A stretch of 11,463 nucleotides of DNA from NCBI GenBank assembly GCA_903877345.1, contig CAIRDL010000604.1, positions 1 to 11,463 of the forward strand, read 5' to 3'. Positions 1 to 8,300 of this stretch are shown here, piece after piece; position 1 is the stretch's first letter, and every line of letters starts with the position of its first letter. Source of the DNA: an uncultured Oscillochloris sp. GTDB taxonomy: Bacteria > Chloroflexota > Chloroflexia > Chloroflexales > Chloroflexaceae. The notes beneath the pieces were generated by a model. It saw only the letters and a program-made list of their open reading frames with translations. It did no database searches and was not told the origin of the DNA. The translations under genes and the position numbers were made by a program.

Positions 1-1
1 G

Positions 2-1861
2 GCGTTCGGCGCAACCGGTGCCTCGCTCCAAGGCGTGGGCGTCACAAGGAATGCGATTACGCCGCTGGTCACCAGTGTCTACACCTATACCGAGCCAACC
101 CTGGCGCTCAATCCGACCACCGACAACGCGATGCTGCTGTGGGTTCACGACGACATCCGCAAGCCGGTTGGGCAATCGCACGAGCTGAACTTTAGCCGCT
201 GGAATGGCACCGCATGGAGCGCCCCAAGCGCAGTGACGAACGATACGGTGGTTGATGGGAACCCCCAGGTGGCGTGGGACGCCGCAGGGAATGCGGTGGC
301 GGTGTGGAGCCGGATGAGCGAAGCGTTGCCGACCACCGCCACGTGGGATGAGCAGACCGCAAAGAAGCTAGAGATTGCGACCGCAACCTACAATGCAGCG
401 ACCGGCGTTTGGTCGCCGCCAAGCCTGCTTACCAATAACGCTGCCCTCGATATGACCCCACGGCTTGCCCGTGGCCCCGGCGGTGAGCTTACGGCGGTGT
501 GGCGGCAGAATAGTGGTGGCTTGCTCAGTGGTGATCTGGCGAACCCGGATCGCATTCTCGTCGCCCAGCAAAGCCAAGGCACGTGGCTCACGCCTACAGT
601 CGCTGTGGATAATCTGCTTGGGCTAGCTGACTTGAGCCTTGGCAGTGGCACGAATACAGCGATGCTTGCCTTCACGCGCTTCGTCACCGCTACCGGCGCA
701 CCATCGCCCACGCTCCAACTCTTCACAAGCACGCTCACGGCGGGTAGTTGGTCGCAGCCTACGCAATTCACCAATGATCAACTCGGCCATCGCAGTCCCC
801 AGATCATCTACAACGCCGCGAACCAACCGCTCCTGATCTGGCTGGCGGGCGGCGAGGTACGCCTCCACAACATGACCACGGGGACAACGCGTGCGTTGAC
901 CGTGCCGGCGGAAGTGGGCGGTATTGACGAACTGCGGATCGTTCAAGATGCCACCGGCAATATCGCCGCGATCTTCACCGCGCAGACTGGTCAGCGCGAC
1001 CTGTACGTCGCCTTCTATGATGAGGCGACTGCTCTCTGGGGGCAGCCGCGCCATCTGACCGACAACCGTGATCGCGAATCCTATCCGGCTACCGCGCTGG
1101 ACAGCAGCGGACGCCTATTGATGGCCTATGCGTCAACGGGCGTCACCTTGCAGGAGCGCACGGTGATCGATCCGGCCACCAGCCAGCCCATTACCTATAC
1201 GCTTGCGGTCGAGGGACAGACGGATCTGATGACCCTGTCTAAGACCTTCGAGCGCAACCTCACGATCACCAATACGCAACTCACCCTCTCGAACGACCAG
1301 CCACATGCCGGTGACGTGGTTCGTCTGAGTGCCACCATCAGCAATACGGGTGATCTGCCAGTCTCTCCAGTGAGCGTGCAGTTCTTCGATGGGAACCCGA
1401 CAAGTGGCGGGACAGCATTGGGAACGGCCACCGGGACACAACCGCTTGCGGGTGGAACTGCTACGACGTTCTCCATTGACTACACGGTTCCGTCTAATGG
1501 TGGCGCGCGTGAAATCTATGCGGTTGTTGATCCAACAGCGGTGATCACCGAAAGCAATGAAGCCGACAATACCGCTTGGCTCCGCGCTTTTGGGCCGGAC
1601 TTGACGGTGACGACCACCGAGGTTGAACCGTGGACCGGCACCCTGGTTGGCCTCACGTCGGTGCTCCAGAACAATGGTACAACGGCTGCGCCCCCATCAA
1701 CACTGACCTATCTCCGCGAGACGACTGCAGGCAGCGTGTTGGTGAGCGAGCCAGTCCCGGCGTTAGCCGTGGGTGAGGTCATTACGCTGACAACGCCCTT
1801 CGACTACGGTTCGCTGCCTGCCGGTGACTATACGACGCTCGCGTTGAGGAGGCGCAAGTAG
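2..1861 (+). CDS. CARDB-domain surface protein, 5' end outside window, 3' end truncated
   Basis: The frame is open from base 2, so the gene begins upstream of the window; the GTG at 35 is not a credible start. The first ~400 residues hold repeated blocks in which a Trp-containing strand (WSAPS, WSPPS, WSQPT, WGQPR) is followed by a turn and a strand such as AVAVWS or LTAVWR, typical of sialidase/beta-propeller-like extracellular repeats. A complete CARDB domain follows (nt ~1259-1580, with the characteristic end ITESNEADN), and a second begins at nt ~1590 (GPDLTVTTTEVEP). The second stops after GDYTTLAL, before its final strands, and seven codons later a TAG at 1859 ends the frame. CARDB domains are extracellular adhesion-type beta-sandwich modules in bacteria and archaea; the partner is unknown. 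The sequence after ~1840 belongs to an hsdS remnant in another frame, so the C-terminus is artificial and the gene is probably a 3'-truncated pseudogene. Confidence 0.85.
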   Translation, partial: AFGATGASLQGVGVTRNAITPLVTSVYTYTEPTLALNPTTDNAMLLWVHDDIRKPVGQSHELNFSRWNGTAWSAPSAVTNDTVVDGNPQVAWDAAGNAVAVWSRMSEALPTTATWDEQTAKKLEIATATYNAATGVWSPPSLLTNNAALDMTPRLARGPGGELTAVWRQNSGGLLSGDLANPDRILVAQQSQGTWLTPTVAVDNLLGLADLSLGSGTNTAMLAFTRFVTATGAPSPTLQLFTSTLTAGSWSQPTQFTNDQLGHRSPQIIYNAANQPLLIWLAGGEVRLHNMTTGTTRALTVPAEVGGIDELRIVQDATGNIAAIFTAQTGQRDLYVAFYDEATALWGQPRHLTDNRDRESYPATALDSSGRLLMAYASTGVTLQERTVIDPATSQPITYTLAVEGQTDLMTLSKTFERNLTITNTQLTLSNDQPHAGDVVRLSATISNTGDLPVSPVSVQFFDGNPTSGGTALGTATGTQPLAGGTATTFSIDYTVPSNGGAREIYAVVDPTAVITESNEADNTAWLRAFGPDLTVTTTEVEPWTGTLVGLTSVLQNNGTTAAPPSTLTYLRETTAGSVLVSEPVPALAVGEVITLTTPFDYGSLPAGDYTTLALRRRK

Positions 1862-1974
1862 CGAAGCTGCGCCTTCTCAAGACGGGGCTGATGGACGACC
1901 TGTTGAGCGGGCGGGTGCGGGGTGCCGGATGGTATATCATTGACGGACTAGGCGCAGCGCATATCAGCGATTGA
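1828..1974 (+). pseudogene. hsdS: C-terminal remnant of type I restriction specificity subunit HsdS
   Basis: In the frame starting at 1828, which differs from the CARDB frame, the translation reads YDARVEEAQVAKLR and then LLKTGLMDDLLSGRVR up to nt 1920. This is the hallmark C-terminus of HsdS proteins: the end of the last conserved coiled-coil helix, with the motif LLKxGLMDDLLxGRVRV. HsdS selects the DNA target of type I restriction-modification enzymes and bridges HsdM and HsdR. Everything upstream (both target recognition domains) is missing, and the frame closes at a TGA at 1825-1827, so only ~30 native codons remain. After GRVR a non-typical tail runs to the TGA at 1972. No hsdM or hsdR is in the window. 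The intact ATPase starts 12 bp later, and Septu-like genes are commonly placed beside type I systems, so this probably marks the original neighbourhood. Confidence 0.78.
1940..1967 (+). promoter_or_regulatory. Possible promoter of the ATPase gene
   Basis: TTGACG at 1940-1945 is followed after 16 bp by TATCAG at 1962-1967, giving five of six and four of six matches to the bacterial -35 and -10 consensus. Transcription would start about 13 bp before the ATG at 1987. A GGGG run at 1977-1980 could serve as a weak ribosome binding site. This is pattern matching only, inside an hsdS remnant. Confidence 0.3.
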
Positions 1975-1986
1975 TCGGGGCCGACG

Positions 1987-3318
1987 ATGCGGATTGATAC
2001 TATCCAGATTACCAACTTCCGGGGCTTCACGGCCCCTGTTCTCTTTGTTCTGCCTAAGCCGACCTTTATGCCCCAGCGCGAGTTCACGTTCAGCGAGCAG
2101 TTCAACGTCATTGTCGGCGATAACGGCACTGGCAAGACGGCACTGCTTGACGCGCTGGCGATTGGTCTCGGCTCGCTCTTCCTCGGCTTTGACCAGATCG
2201 AGTCGCGCGGCATCCGCAAAGACGAGGTGAGTCTGGCCCGCTTCCAGTACGCCGACACCGCCACTATCGAGCCACAGTACCCGGTCAAAATCACCTGCAT
2301 CGGTCGCATCGGCGGGCAGCCGCTTAGCTGGACGCGCACGCTTGAGGGCAGCGGCGGGCGCATCACCCGCCAGGGTGCCACCGAGATCTTTGAGCTTGGC
2401 CGCGAGCTCCAGCGCGCCGTGCGGAGCGGCAAGCCGGTCGAGCTTCCGCTCTTGGCCTATTACGGCACCGGGCGGCTCTGGCTTCAGAAGAAGGAACGCA
2501 GCCTCGAACCGGCAAAGCCCGCCTCGCGCACCGCTGGCTACCTCGACTGTCTCGACCCCATCTCCAACGAGAAGCTGCTGCTGCGCTGGCTCAAGGCGAT
2601 GGAGATCATCCAGCTCCAGCAAGGCAAGCTGGTCGGCGTACTAGAGGCGGTCAAGCAGGCGGTCATCAATAGCGTCGAGCTGTGGCACAGCATGGACTAC
2701 GACATCCGCCAAGACGAACTGATCATCACCGCCGCCGATGGGCGCACCCTGCCCTTCCGCATGCTCAGCGACGGTGTACGCAATATGTTGGCGATGGTCG
2801 CCGACATCGCCTACCGTGCGGCGGTGCTGAACCCGCAGCACGGCATCGAGGCTGCCCGCGCCACTTCTGGCGTGGTGCTGATTGACGAGATCGATCTGCA
2901 CCTACACCCGAAATGGCAGCGCCGGGTAGTCGAAGATCTGCGCCGCACCTTCCCGCGCATCCAGTTCATCGCCAGCACCCACTCGCCCTTTATTGTCCAG
3001 TCGCTACGCCCCGGCGAACTGATCAACCTTGACAGCGAAAAGCCAGCCGCCTACGCCGACAAGAGCATCGAAGATATCGCCGAGCAGGTGATGGATGTCG
3101 AGGTTCCGCAGCGCGGTGAACGTTACCAGGAGATGATGGCAGCAGCTAAAGCATATTATCGCGTGTTGCAAGAGGGCAAACAGGCACCGCCCGACCAGGT
3201 TGAAGCCCTCAAGCGCCGCCTTGACGAACTGACCGCACCCTTCAGCGACAACGTGGCCTATCACGCCTTCCTAGAGATGGAGCGCGAGGCCGCTGGCTTG
3301 GGCGAGGAACCGCTATGA
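1987..3318 (+). CDS. ptuA: AAA/ABC-type ATPase, Septu PtuA-like
   Basis: This 443-aa protein starts MRIDTIQITNFRGF, the usual opening of SMC/RecF-type ATPases. Visible motifs are Walker A GDNGTGKT at residues 44-51, an ABC signature-like MLSDGVRNML at 259-268, Walker B with the catalytic Glu in VVLIDEIDLHLHP (D300, E301), and the switch His in STHSP (H332). The insert between the lobes (~100-250) is mostly helical, and the C-terminal 80 residues are charged and helical. The length and the immediate downstream HNH gene, overlapped by ATGA, match the Septu pair PtuA-PtuB, in which the ATPase assembles with and controls an HNH nuclease that cuts nucleic acid on infection. The reading frame is complete with all ATPase residues present, so the protein is probably made even though its partner is damaged. 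Other two-gene ATPase-HNH modules, such as those attached to retrons, use the same ATPase; no reverse transcriptase is visible here. Confidence 0.82.
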   Translation: MRIDTIQITNFRGFTAPVLFVLPKPTFMPQREFTFSEQFNVIVGDNGTGKTALLDALAIGLGSLFLGFDQIESRGIRKDEVSLARFQYADTATIEPQYPVKITCIGRIGGQPLSWTRTLEGSGGRITRQGATEIFELGRELQRAVRSGKPVELPLLAYYGTGRLWLQKKERSLEPAKPASRTAGYLDCLDPISNEKLLLRWLKAMEIIQLQQGKLVGVLEAVKQAVINSVELWHSMDYDIRQDELIITAADGRTLPFRMLSDGVRNMLAMVADIAYRAAVLNPQHGIEAARATSGVVLIDEIDLHLHPKWQRRVVEDLRRTFPRIQFIASTHSPFIVQSLRPGELINLDSEKPAAYADKSIEDIAEQVMDVEVPQRGERYQEMMAAAKAYYRVLQEGKQAPPDQVEALKRRLDELTAPFSDNVAYHAFLEMEREAAGLGEEPL

Positions 3319-3560
3319 GACCTGTCGAGCGTGATCCGCTACCCCCAACCCCGACGGCACGCCACGGTCATTTATGACCTACCAGGAGGCCCGCGCCGAC
3401 CTAATTGCCCGCCTCGGCGAATACTGCTCCTACTGCGAGATGCAGCTCGACGCTTCGCTTGCCGTCGAGCATGTGCAGCCAAAAGATGGCTTGGCCGGGA
3501 GACCTGACCTTGGACTCTCGTGGGACAACTTTCTTCTCGGCTGTGTGAACATCACGTCAA
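3315..3560 (+). pseudogene. ptuB: PtuB-like HNH nuclease, frameshifted and 3'-truncated
   Basis: The start ATG at 3315 overlaps the ATPase stop (ATGA). It reads MRPVERDPLPP and then runs out of frame to a TGA at 3375. Shifting by one base after the C-run at 3342-3346 gives PNPDGTPRSFMTYQEAR and continues into a clear HNH core: first zinc pair in YCSYC (C18 and C21 counted from the ATG at 3374), the HNH His in EHVQPK (H33), and the Asn in SWDNFLLGC (N52, C57). This matches PtuB and the TIGR02646-type HNH family. Homology ends at VN, nt 3550. The family continues with a Cys-Asn and a Lys-Gly block, while here IT-STTTPGD follows, so the second metal-binding Cys pair and the C-terminal half are absent. 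The open frame running on to 4045 is not family-like and enters the helicase gene. The likely state is inactive, unless reinitiation at 3374 makes a partial protein. Confidence 0.75.
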
Positions 3561-3774
3561 CCACAACACCAGGGGATTTTCTTGTCTATGAGTTGGGGCA
3601 AACGGTCAAACCGGCTTGTCGTAACCGATCAGACGTTGGACCATCCACAAGGCATAAGGGCGCATTTGCGCCACTTGCTACGGCTATACTGTGCGTATGC
3701 CTGCACGGGGTTCTTGCCGAACGTCTAGCGGTCACCACACGCAACAACGCGCCAAGGAGGCATGATAGCTCCCT

Positions 3775-3780
3775 TATAAT
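3775..3780 (+). promoter_or_regulatory. Candidate -10 box (TATAAT) for first helicase
   Basis: A perfect TATAAT lies 21 bp before the preferred ATG at 3802, leaving room for a short leader carrying the GGAGA ribosome site at 3790-3794. No good -35 box stands 16-18 bp upstream, so either an activator helps or the real promoter is the upstream TATACT at 3685-3690. Confidence 0.3.
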
Positions 3781-3789
3781 TTGCCACGC

Positions 3790-3794
3790 GGAGA
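3790..3794 (+). promoter_or_regulatory. Ribosome binding site deciding the first helicase start
   Basis: GGAGA is spaced 7 bases from the ATG at 3802. The alternative in-frame TTG at 3781 would overlap the TATAAT region and lacks its own site, so 3802 is preferred. Confidence 0.5.
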
Positions 3795-3801
3795 ACAAGC
3801 T

Positions 3802-5337
3802 ATGGACAGTGGAGATCTCGTTGACGGTATCCTGGTTCGACATCGTGATCATCCAGAGTGGCGGATCGGCAGTGTCGAGCAGGTTGAGGGTGAGGTTGCC
3901 ATCGTGCGCTTCTACGGTCGCGAGGAGGAGGTTCACCACTGTGTACCGACAGATCTCTTGCGGCACCGCTACGCAGTTGGCGACCAAATCTTTGCCCTCA
4001 CCGAAAATACCTACGGCTTCGTCTTGGGTTTCCGGGAAAGCGTAGGGGCGATCACCTACCAAGTAGTCTTTGGCACCCGGCGCAAGGGTATTCCCGAGTC
4101 CAACATCCGCCCGCAGTTGCTCGCCCCGGATCTCTTCGACCTCTTGCGCGAGAGTGATGGCTCCGAGAGTCAGCATTTTTTACTCGCCTTACAGGCCCGC
4201 CGTCTCCACTATGCCTACCGCTATGATGAGCTCGTCTGTCTCTCTAACGCTCGCATCGAACTGTTGCCGCACCAAGTCTTCGTCGCCGACAAGGTCTTGC
4301 GCGGCTACCCACACCGCTTCCTCCTCGCCGATGAAGTTGGTCTTGGCAAAACAATTGAGGCAGGGCTTATCCTGAAGGAATTGCGCGCCCGAGGGGCCGC
4401 ACGCCGCGTCCTAATCATCACCCCCGCAGGGCTAGTCTCCCAGTGGGTCAATGAACTACGGAGCAAATTTAACGAGTCCTTCACCCAGATTGACAGCACC
4501 AACTTTAATGCACATCTCGCCTTCTGTGGCGGCGATGTCGAGCAGGTTTGGCGTACCCACCATTCAATCGTGACTTCACTCCACATGTTGCGTAGCAACG
4601 AGCGCCATAGCGAGGCACTGCTCACCTATGAGTGGGATCTCGTGATCTTCGATGAGGCCCACCACTTGCGGCGCTACCTGAAACGAGGCCGCCGTGAGCG
4701 CACAGGTGACTCTGATGAGTACCGGGTCACAGCGGCGTATCGTCTCGCTCAACGGTTCCAGAAGCGCACCAATGCCCTTCTGCTCCTCACCGCAACGCCG
4801 CTCCAACTCCACGCCTACGAGCTCTTCTCGCTCATCGAATTGCTCGACCCAGCCCTCTTCCCAACCTTCAGCGATTTTGAGCAATGCTCCACAAAGATCC
4901 CGCGTCTCAACCGTGCAGCCCAGGATCTTGAGCGCTATGACGAACTGGATGAGCAGGGACGTTCTATGCTAGCCAAGGATATCGTCGCGGTAACATCTGG
5001 CGATAGCCCACAGCTCCACGCGCTCCCAGTGCTTGAACAGATGGCGACCCTTGATGGCCGCGCCGCGCTTCGGCTACGGATCGCTGACGCCCACCAACTT
5101 GCCCGCGTGCTGATCCGCAATCGGAAGCGGTTGGTCTTTGACGACCTACTACCCCGCCATGCACGTATCGTGCAAGTCACTTATACTGCTGCTGAGTGGG
5201 CGGTCTATCACGCTGTCACGGCGTATCTCCAAGAATGGTACAACCTTGCTCTTCGGGAGCGAAACAACGCCCTCGGTTTCCTCATGGTCACGTTCGGCGC
5301 ACTACTGGTGAGTTACGCCGGACTGTCTGGGCAGTGA
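3802..5337 (+). CDS. RapA-like SNF2 helicase, truncated after first lobe
   Basis: From the ATG at 3802 the product is 511 aa. The N-terminus contains two small beta-barrel (SH3/Tudor-like) segments, IGSVEQVEGEVAIVRFYG and a second around residues 55-105 (GFVLGF...YQVVFG), as in RapA/HepA. Lobe 1 of a superfamily 2 SNF2 helicase follows: LLADEVGLGKTIEAGLI (Walker A K183), VIFDEAHHLRR (DEAH 284-287) and LLLLTATP (326-333). A linker including RVLIRNRKR precedes the end. The sequence follows its downstream paralogue collinearly to GFLMVTF, then changes to GALLVSYAGLSGQ and stops. Lobe 2 (motifs IV-VI) is missing, so alone it cannot be an active translocase. RapA-type proteins remodel protein-nucleic-acid complexes; relatives occur in DISARM and Dpd defence loci, but neither system can be named here. 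The TGA overlaps the GTG of the next gene. It is most simply a deletion remnant, though a stable half-helicase partner is possible. Confidence 0.85.
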   Translation: MDSGDLVDGILVRHRDHPEWRIGSVEQVEGEVAIVRFYGREEEVHHCVPTDLLRHRYAVGDQIFALTENTYGFVLGFRESVGAITYQVVFGTRRKGIPESNIRPQLLAPDLFDLLRESDGSESQHFLLALQARRLHYAYRYDELVCLSNARIELLPHQVFVADKVLRGYPHRFLLADEVGLGKTIEAGLILKELRARGAARRVLIITPAGLVSQWVNELRSKFNESFTQIDSTNFNAHLAFCGGDVEQVWRTHHSIVTSLHMLRSNERHSEALLTYEWDLVIFDEAHHLRRYLKRGRRERTGDSDEYRVTAAYRLAQRFQKRTNALLLLTATPLQLHAYELFSLIELLDPALFPTFSDFEQCSTKIPRLNRAAQDLERYDELDEQGRSMLAKDIVAVTSGDSPQLHALPVLEQMATLDGRAALRLRIADAHQLARVLIRNRKRLVFDDLLPRHARIVQVTYTAAEWAVYHAVTAYLQEWYNLALRERNNALGFLMVTFGALLVSYAGLSGQ

Positions 5338-8300
5338 ACGCCTTCGTGCTGGTTCGTAGCAAAGGGTTGGTGGGCAAGGTGCTGGAGGTCATTTCCCGCA
5401 GTGAGTTATACCAGTACAAGGTGCAACTCTCGATCTCCGACAGCATCGTGACGGTCGCCGAAGCAGGTCTGTCTGACGGTGACCAAGCTGATCCAATGCT
5501 TGACCCGTTGGTGGGCTTACACGAACAGCGCTTTGAGCATCCCCAGCGCTTCTACATCCGCACCATTGCCCATTACCTCGCCTGCTCGCGCCAGGCGCTG
5601 GTGAGCAGCGGAGCCACGGCACGGATTGAGCCACTCGCGCATCAGATTTTCGTGGCGCACCGTGTGGTGACCGCCCTGCGGCCACGCTTTCTCCTTGCCG
5701 ACGAAGTAGGTTTGGGCAAGACCATTGAGGCCGGTCTTATCATCCAAGAGCTGCGGGCGCGTGGGGCGCTCCAGCGTGTGTTGGTCATCGTCCCCGCAAA
5801 CCTGACCTTCCAGTGGTGTACTGAGCTTGAGCAAAAGTTCAACGAGCGTTTCGCCGTATATGACTCCAGCGTGCTGCGGACGCTCAAGCGCCAGTCCCCA
5901 CGCGGCAACCCCTGGCTCGTGCAGGATAACATCATCCTCTCGCATGGCTTCATTGAGCATAACGAGTTGCTCTGGGATGAGATCGTTGCGCTCCCGTGGG
6001 ATATGGTGATCGTTGATGAGGCGCACCACGCACGGCGACGGCAGACAGGCGGCGACCGGCGCGAGGCAACCCAACTGTACCGCTTTGTGAGTCGCCTAAG
6101 CGAACGCACGCGAGGGCTACTGCTTCTGACGGCCACACCAATGCAACTCCAGACCTTCGAACTCTTCTCCCTGATCGAACTGCTCGATTGCGGGCTGTTC
6201 CAGAACTTCACACATTTCGAGCACCAGCGCCATGTCAATCGAAGCATCAATGCGTTGATCAAGGCGGTCGAAGCGTGCGACCAAACAGGTGGCGCGCACA
6301 GCCCAGATCTCCCTGGGAATCTGCGCGCACAGCTTGAAGATGCCCATCACCCGCTAGTGTCGCAGCTCGCCACGTCTACCGCTGCACGCCAACGGCTCAT
6401 CCAACTGCTTGCAGAGCGACACCTGTTGAGCGAGGTCATGATCCGCAATCGCAAGCGGGTCATCGGCAGGTTCACCGCACGCCGCCCCTATAGTATCCCT
6501 GTCACATTGAGTCCCGAGGAGCGCATCCTTTACAACGCAGTGACAGACTACGTGCGAGGCTCCTACCGCCAACTCGACCAACGGCGGCGCGGCGTGATTG
6601 GGTTCCTGCTGGTGGCCTACCAACGGCGTCTGACCAGTTGCACTCACGCATTTCGCGTCACCATTGAGCGGCGTCTCCAAAAGCTCCAGAGCGCAATGGC
6701 CGAGCCTGAGATGTTGCCTAATTGGAGCGATGACGAGGAACTTGACGCAATCCTTGATCGCACCGATCAAGTAGCCTTCGGCACTGACCAGGAAGCGATT
6801 GTGATCGAACGGCACCGGCTTGAGGCGTTACGCATGCTCGCGGCATCCGTCCAGACAGACACCAAATTCCTTGCCTTTAACCGCTTCCTGGACGAATTGT
6901 TCATACGCAACCCTGGCGAGCAAGTCCTCATCTTTACCCAATTCTACGATACGCTGGACTACCTTTGGGGCCAACTGAGTCGTCGCTGGCAAGTGGGCAT
7001 CTTCCACGGGTCGCTGAACCCCAAAGAGAAAGATGGCGCGATTACCCGCTTCCGAGATGGGGTCACACAAATCCTCATCTCAACTGAGGCCGGTGGTGAG
7101 GGGCGCAACCTCCAATTCTGCGCTGTCTTGGTCAACTACGACCTCCCTTGGAACCCGATGAAGGTTGAGCAACGGATTGGGCGTGTTGATCGCATCGGGC
7201 AACAGCGCAACGTGATGATCTGTAACTTTGCACAGCAGGACACGGTTGAGGATCGCGTGCTGGATATGTTGGCGAATCGGATTCGCATCTTTGAAGAGAC
7301 CGTCGGCGGCCTCGACCCGATCTTGGGCGAACTAGAGGCAGATATCCAGAAGATCGTACTGGAGACGCCGCTCGATCAGCTTGATGCCACGCTCAAGAAC
7401 CGGGCGATAAAGCTCGAGCAAGACACCCACCAAGCCCAAGCCCTTGAGGAAGCCCATCGTGACTTTGTGGTTGACTTACGCAGCTTCAACCAACAGGCCC
7501 AGGTCGTGTTTGACCCAGATGAGCAGCAGCGCATTATCGAGGTCATGCAATCTTGGAGCCGACTGATGCTCAAACACATGGGGGCACAGGTCGAAGCACA
7601 GCCCGACGGGTCGCTCTCGGTAAAGTTGGGTAAAGCAAGCGGCGGTATTTTGCCCGAGGTGTGCCAGCGCTACTTTGACCTCACCTTCGACTATGATCAG
7701 GCGATGGAGAACCAAGACCTCGAGTATGGTTCGTTTGGGCACCCCCTGTTTGACGCACTCATCGCGTATGGCACGGCCGGACGGTTCGCGCCTGGGGTCG
7801 TAGCCCAGCGCACGATTATGAACAATGCCCACCATCCGTTCGAAGGATTCCAATTCAACTTCTTGGTCGAGGAAACATCGATTCACACGACCCGTGCGCT
7901 GATCATTATTGCAATGGATGACGCGGGAGTGCAGCGTCCAGATCTCACCGAACTGCTCCTCGAGATTCGGGACTGGGAGCACCTAGCGCCCGGGGTTCGT
8001 GATGGTCTTGGTGATGACTGGTCAACACGGGTAGAACGCGCCCACGACCAAGCCCAAGTGTTGCTCGACAGCATCTTGCGTGAGCGCCAGACTGTCCGTA
8101 AGGCCGAAGGAGAAGCACTTCTTCAGGCAGAGGAACAACGGCTCGACCGCTATTACGAGATGCGCCTCCAGTCGGGGCAGGCGAAACTCAAGCACGACGG
8201 TGAGATCCTCCAACGGCTTCAAGCGTCTTCACGCGAGGCGGATCGGAAGGTTATCCCGATCTGGAAGCGAAACGTCGAGAACGCCCAGTTGTATATCCAC

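Larger units (their letters stand above)
3551..3801. other. Intergenic stretch between broken HNH gene and first helicase
   Basis: About 250 bp without a recognisable gene. It holds a small perfect inverted repeat at 3659-3672 (GGCGCA-TT-TGCGCC), a TATACT box within ACGGCTATACTGTG at 3680-3693, and a TATAAT at 3775-3780. An AAGGAGG at 3754-3760 sits only one base before an ATG that is followed five codons later by a stop, so it is not a convincing ribosome site. Confidence 0.5.

Noticed and set aside
1987..3560. Retron with ATPase-HNH effectors
   Set aside because: No reverse transcriptase and no msr-msd-like structure upstream; the preceding sequence is an hsdS remnant.
3551..4045. HNH gene continuing as a 223-aa fusion protein
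   Set aside because: Beyond 3550 the translation matches nothing recognisable and from 3802 it overlaps the helicase gene in another frame.
5196..5333. Upstream extension of the second helicase to the ATG at 5196
   Set aside because: It overlaps the first helicase, whose frame there is clearly the family-like one; the extra residues before ~5295 look like an out-of-frame shadow. The GTG at 5334 is preferred.
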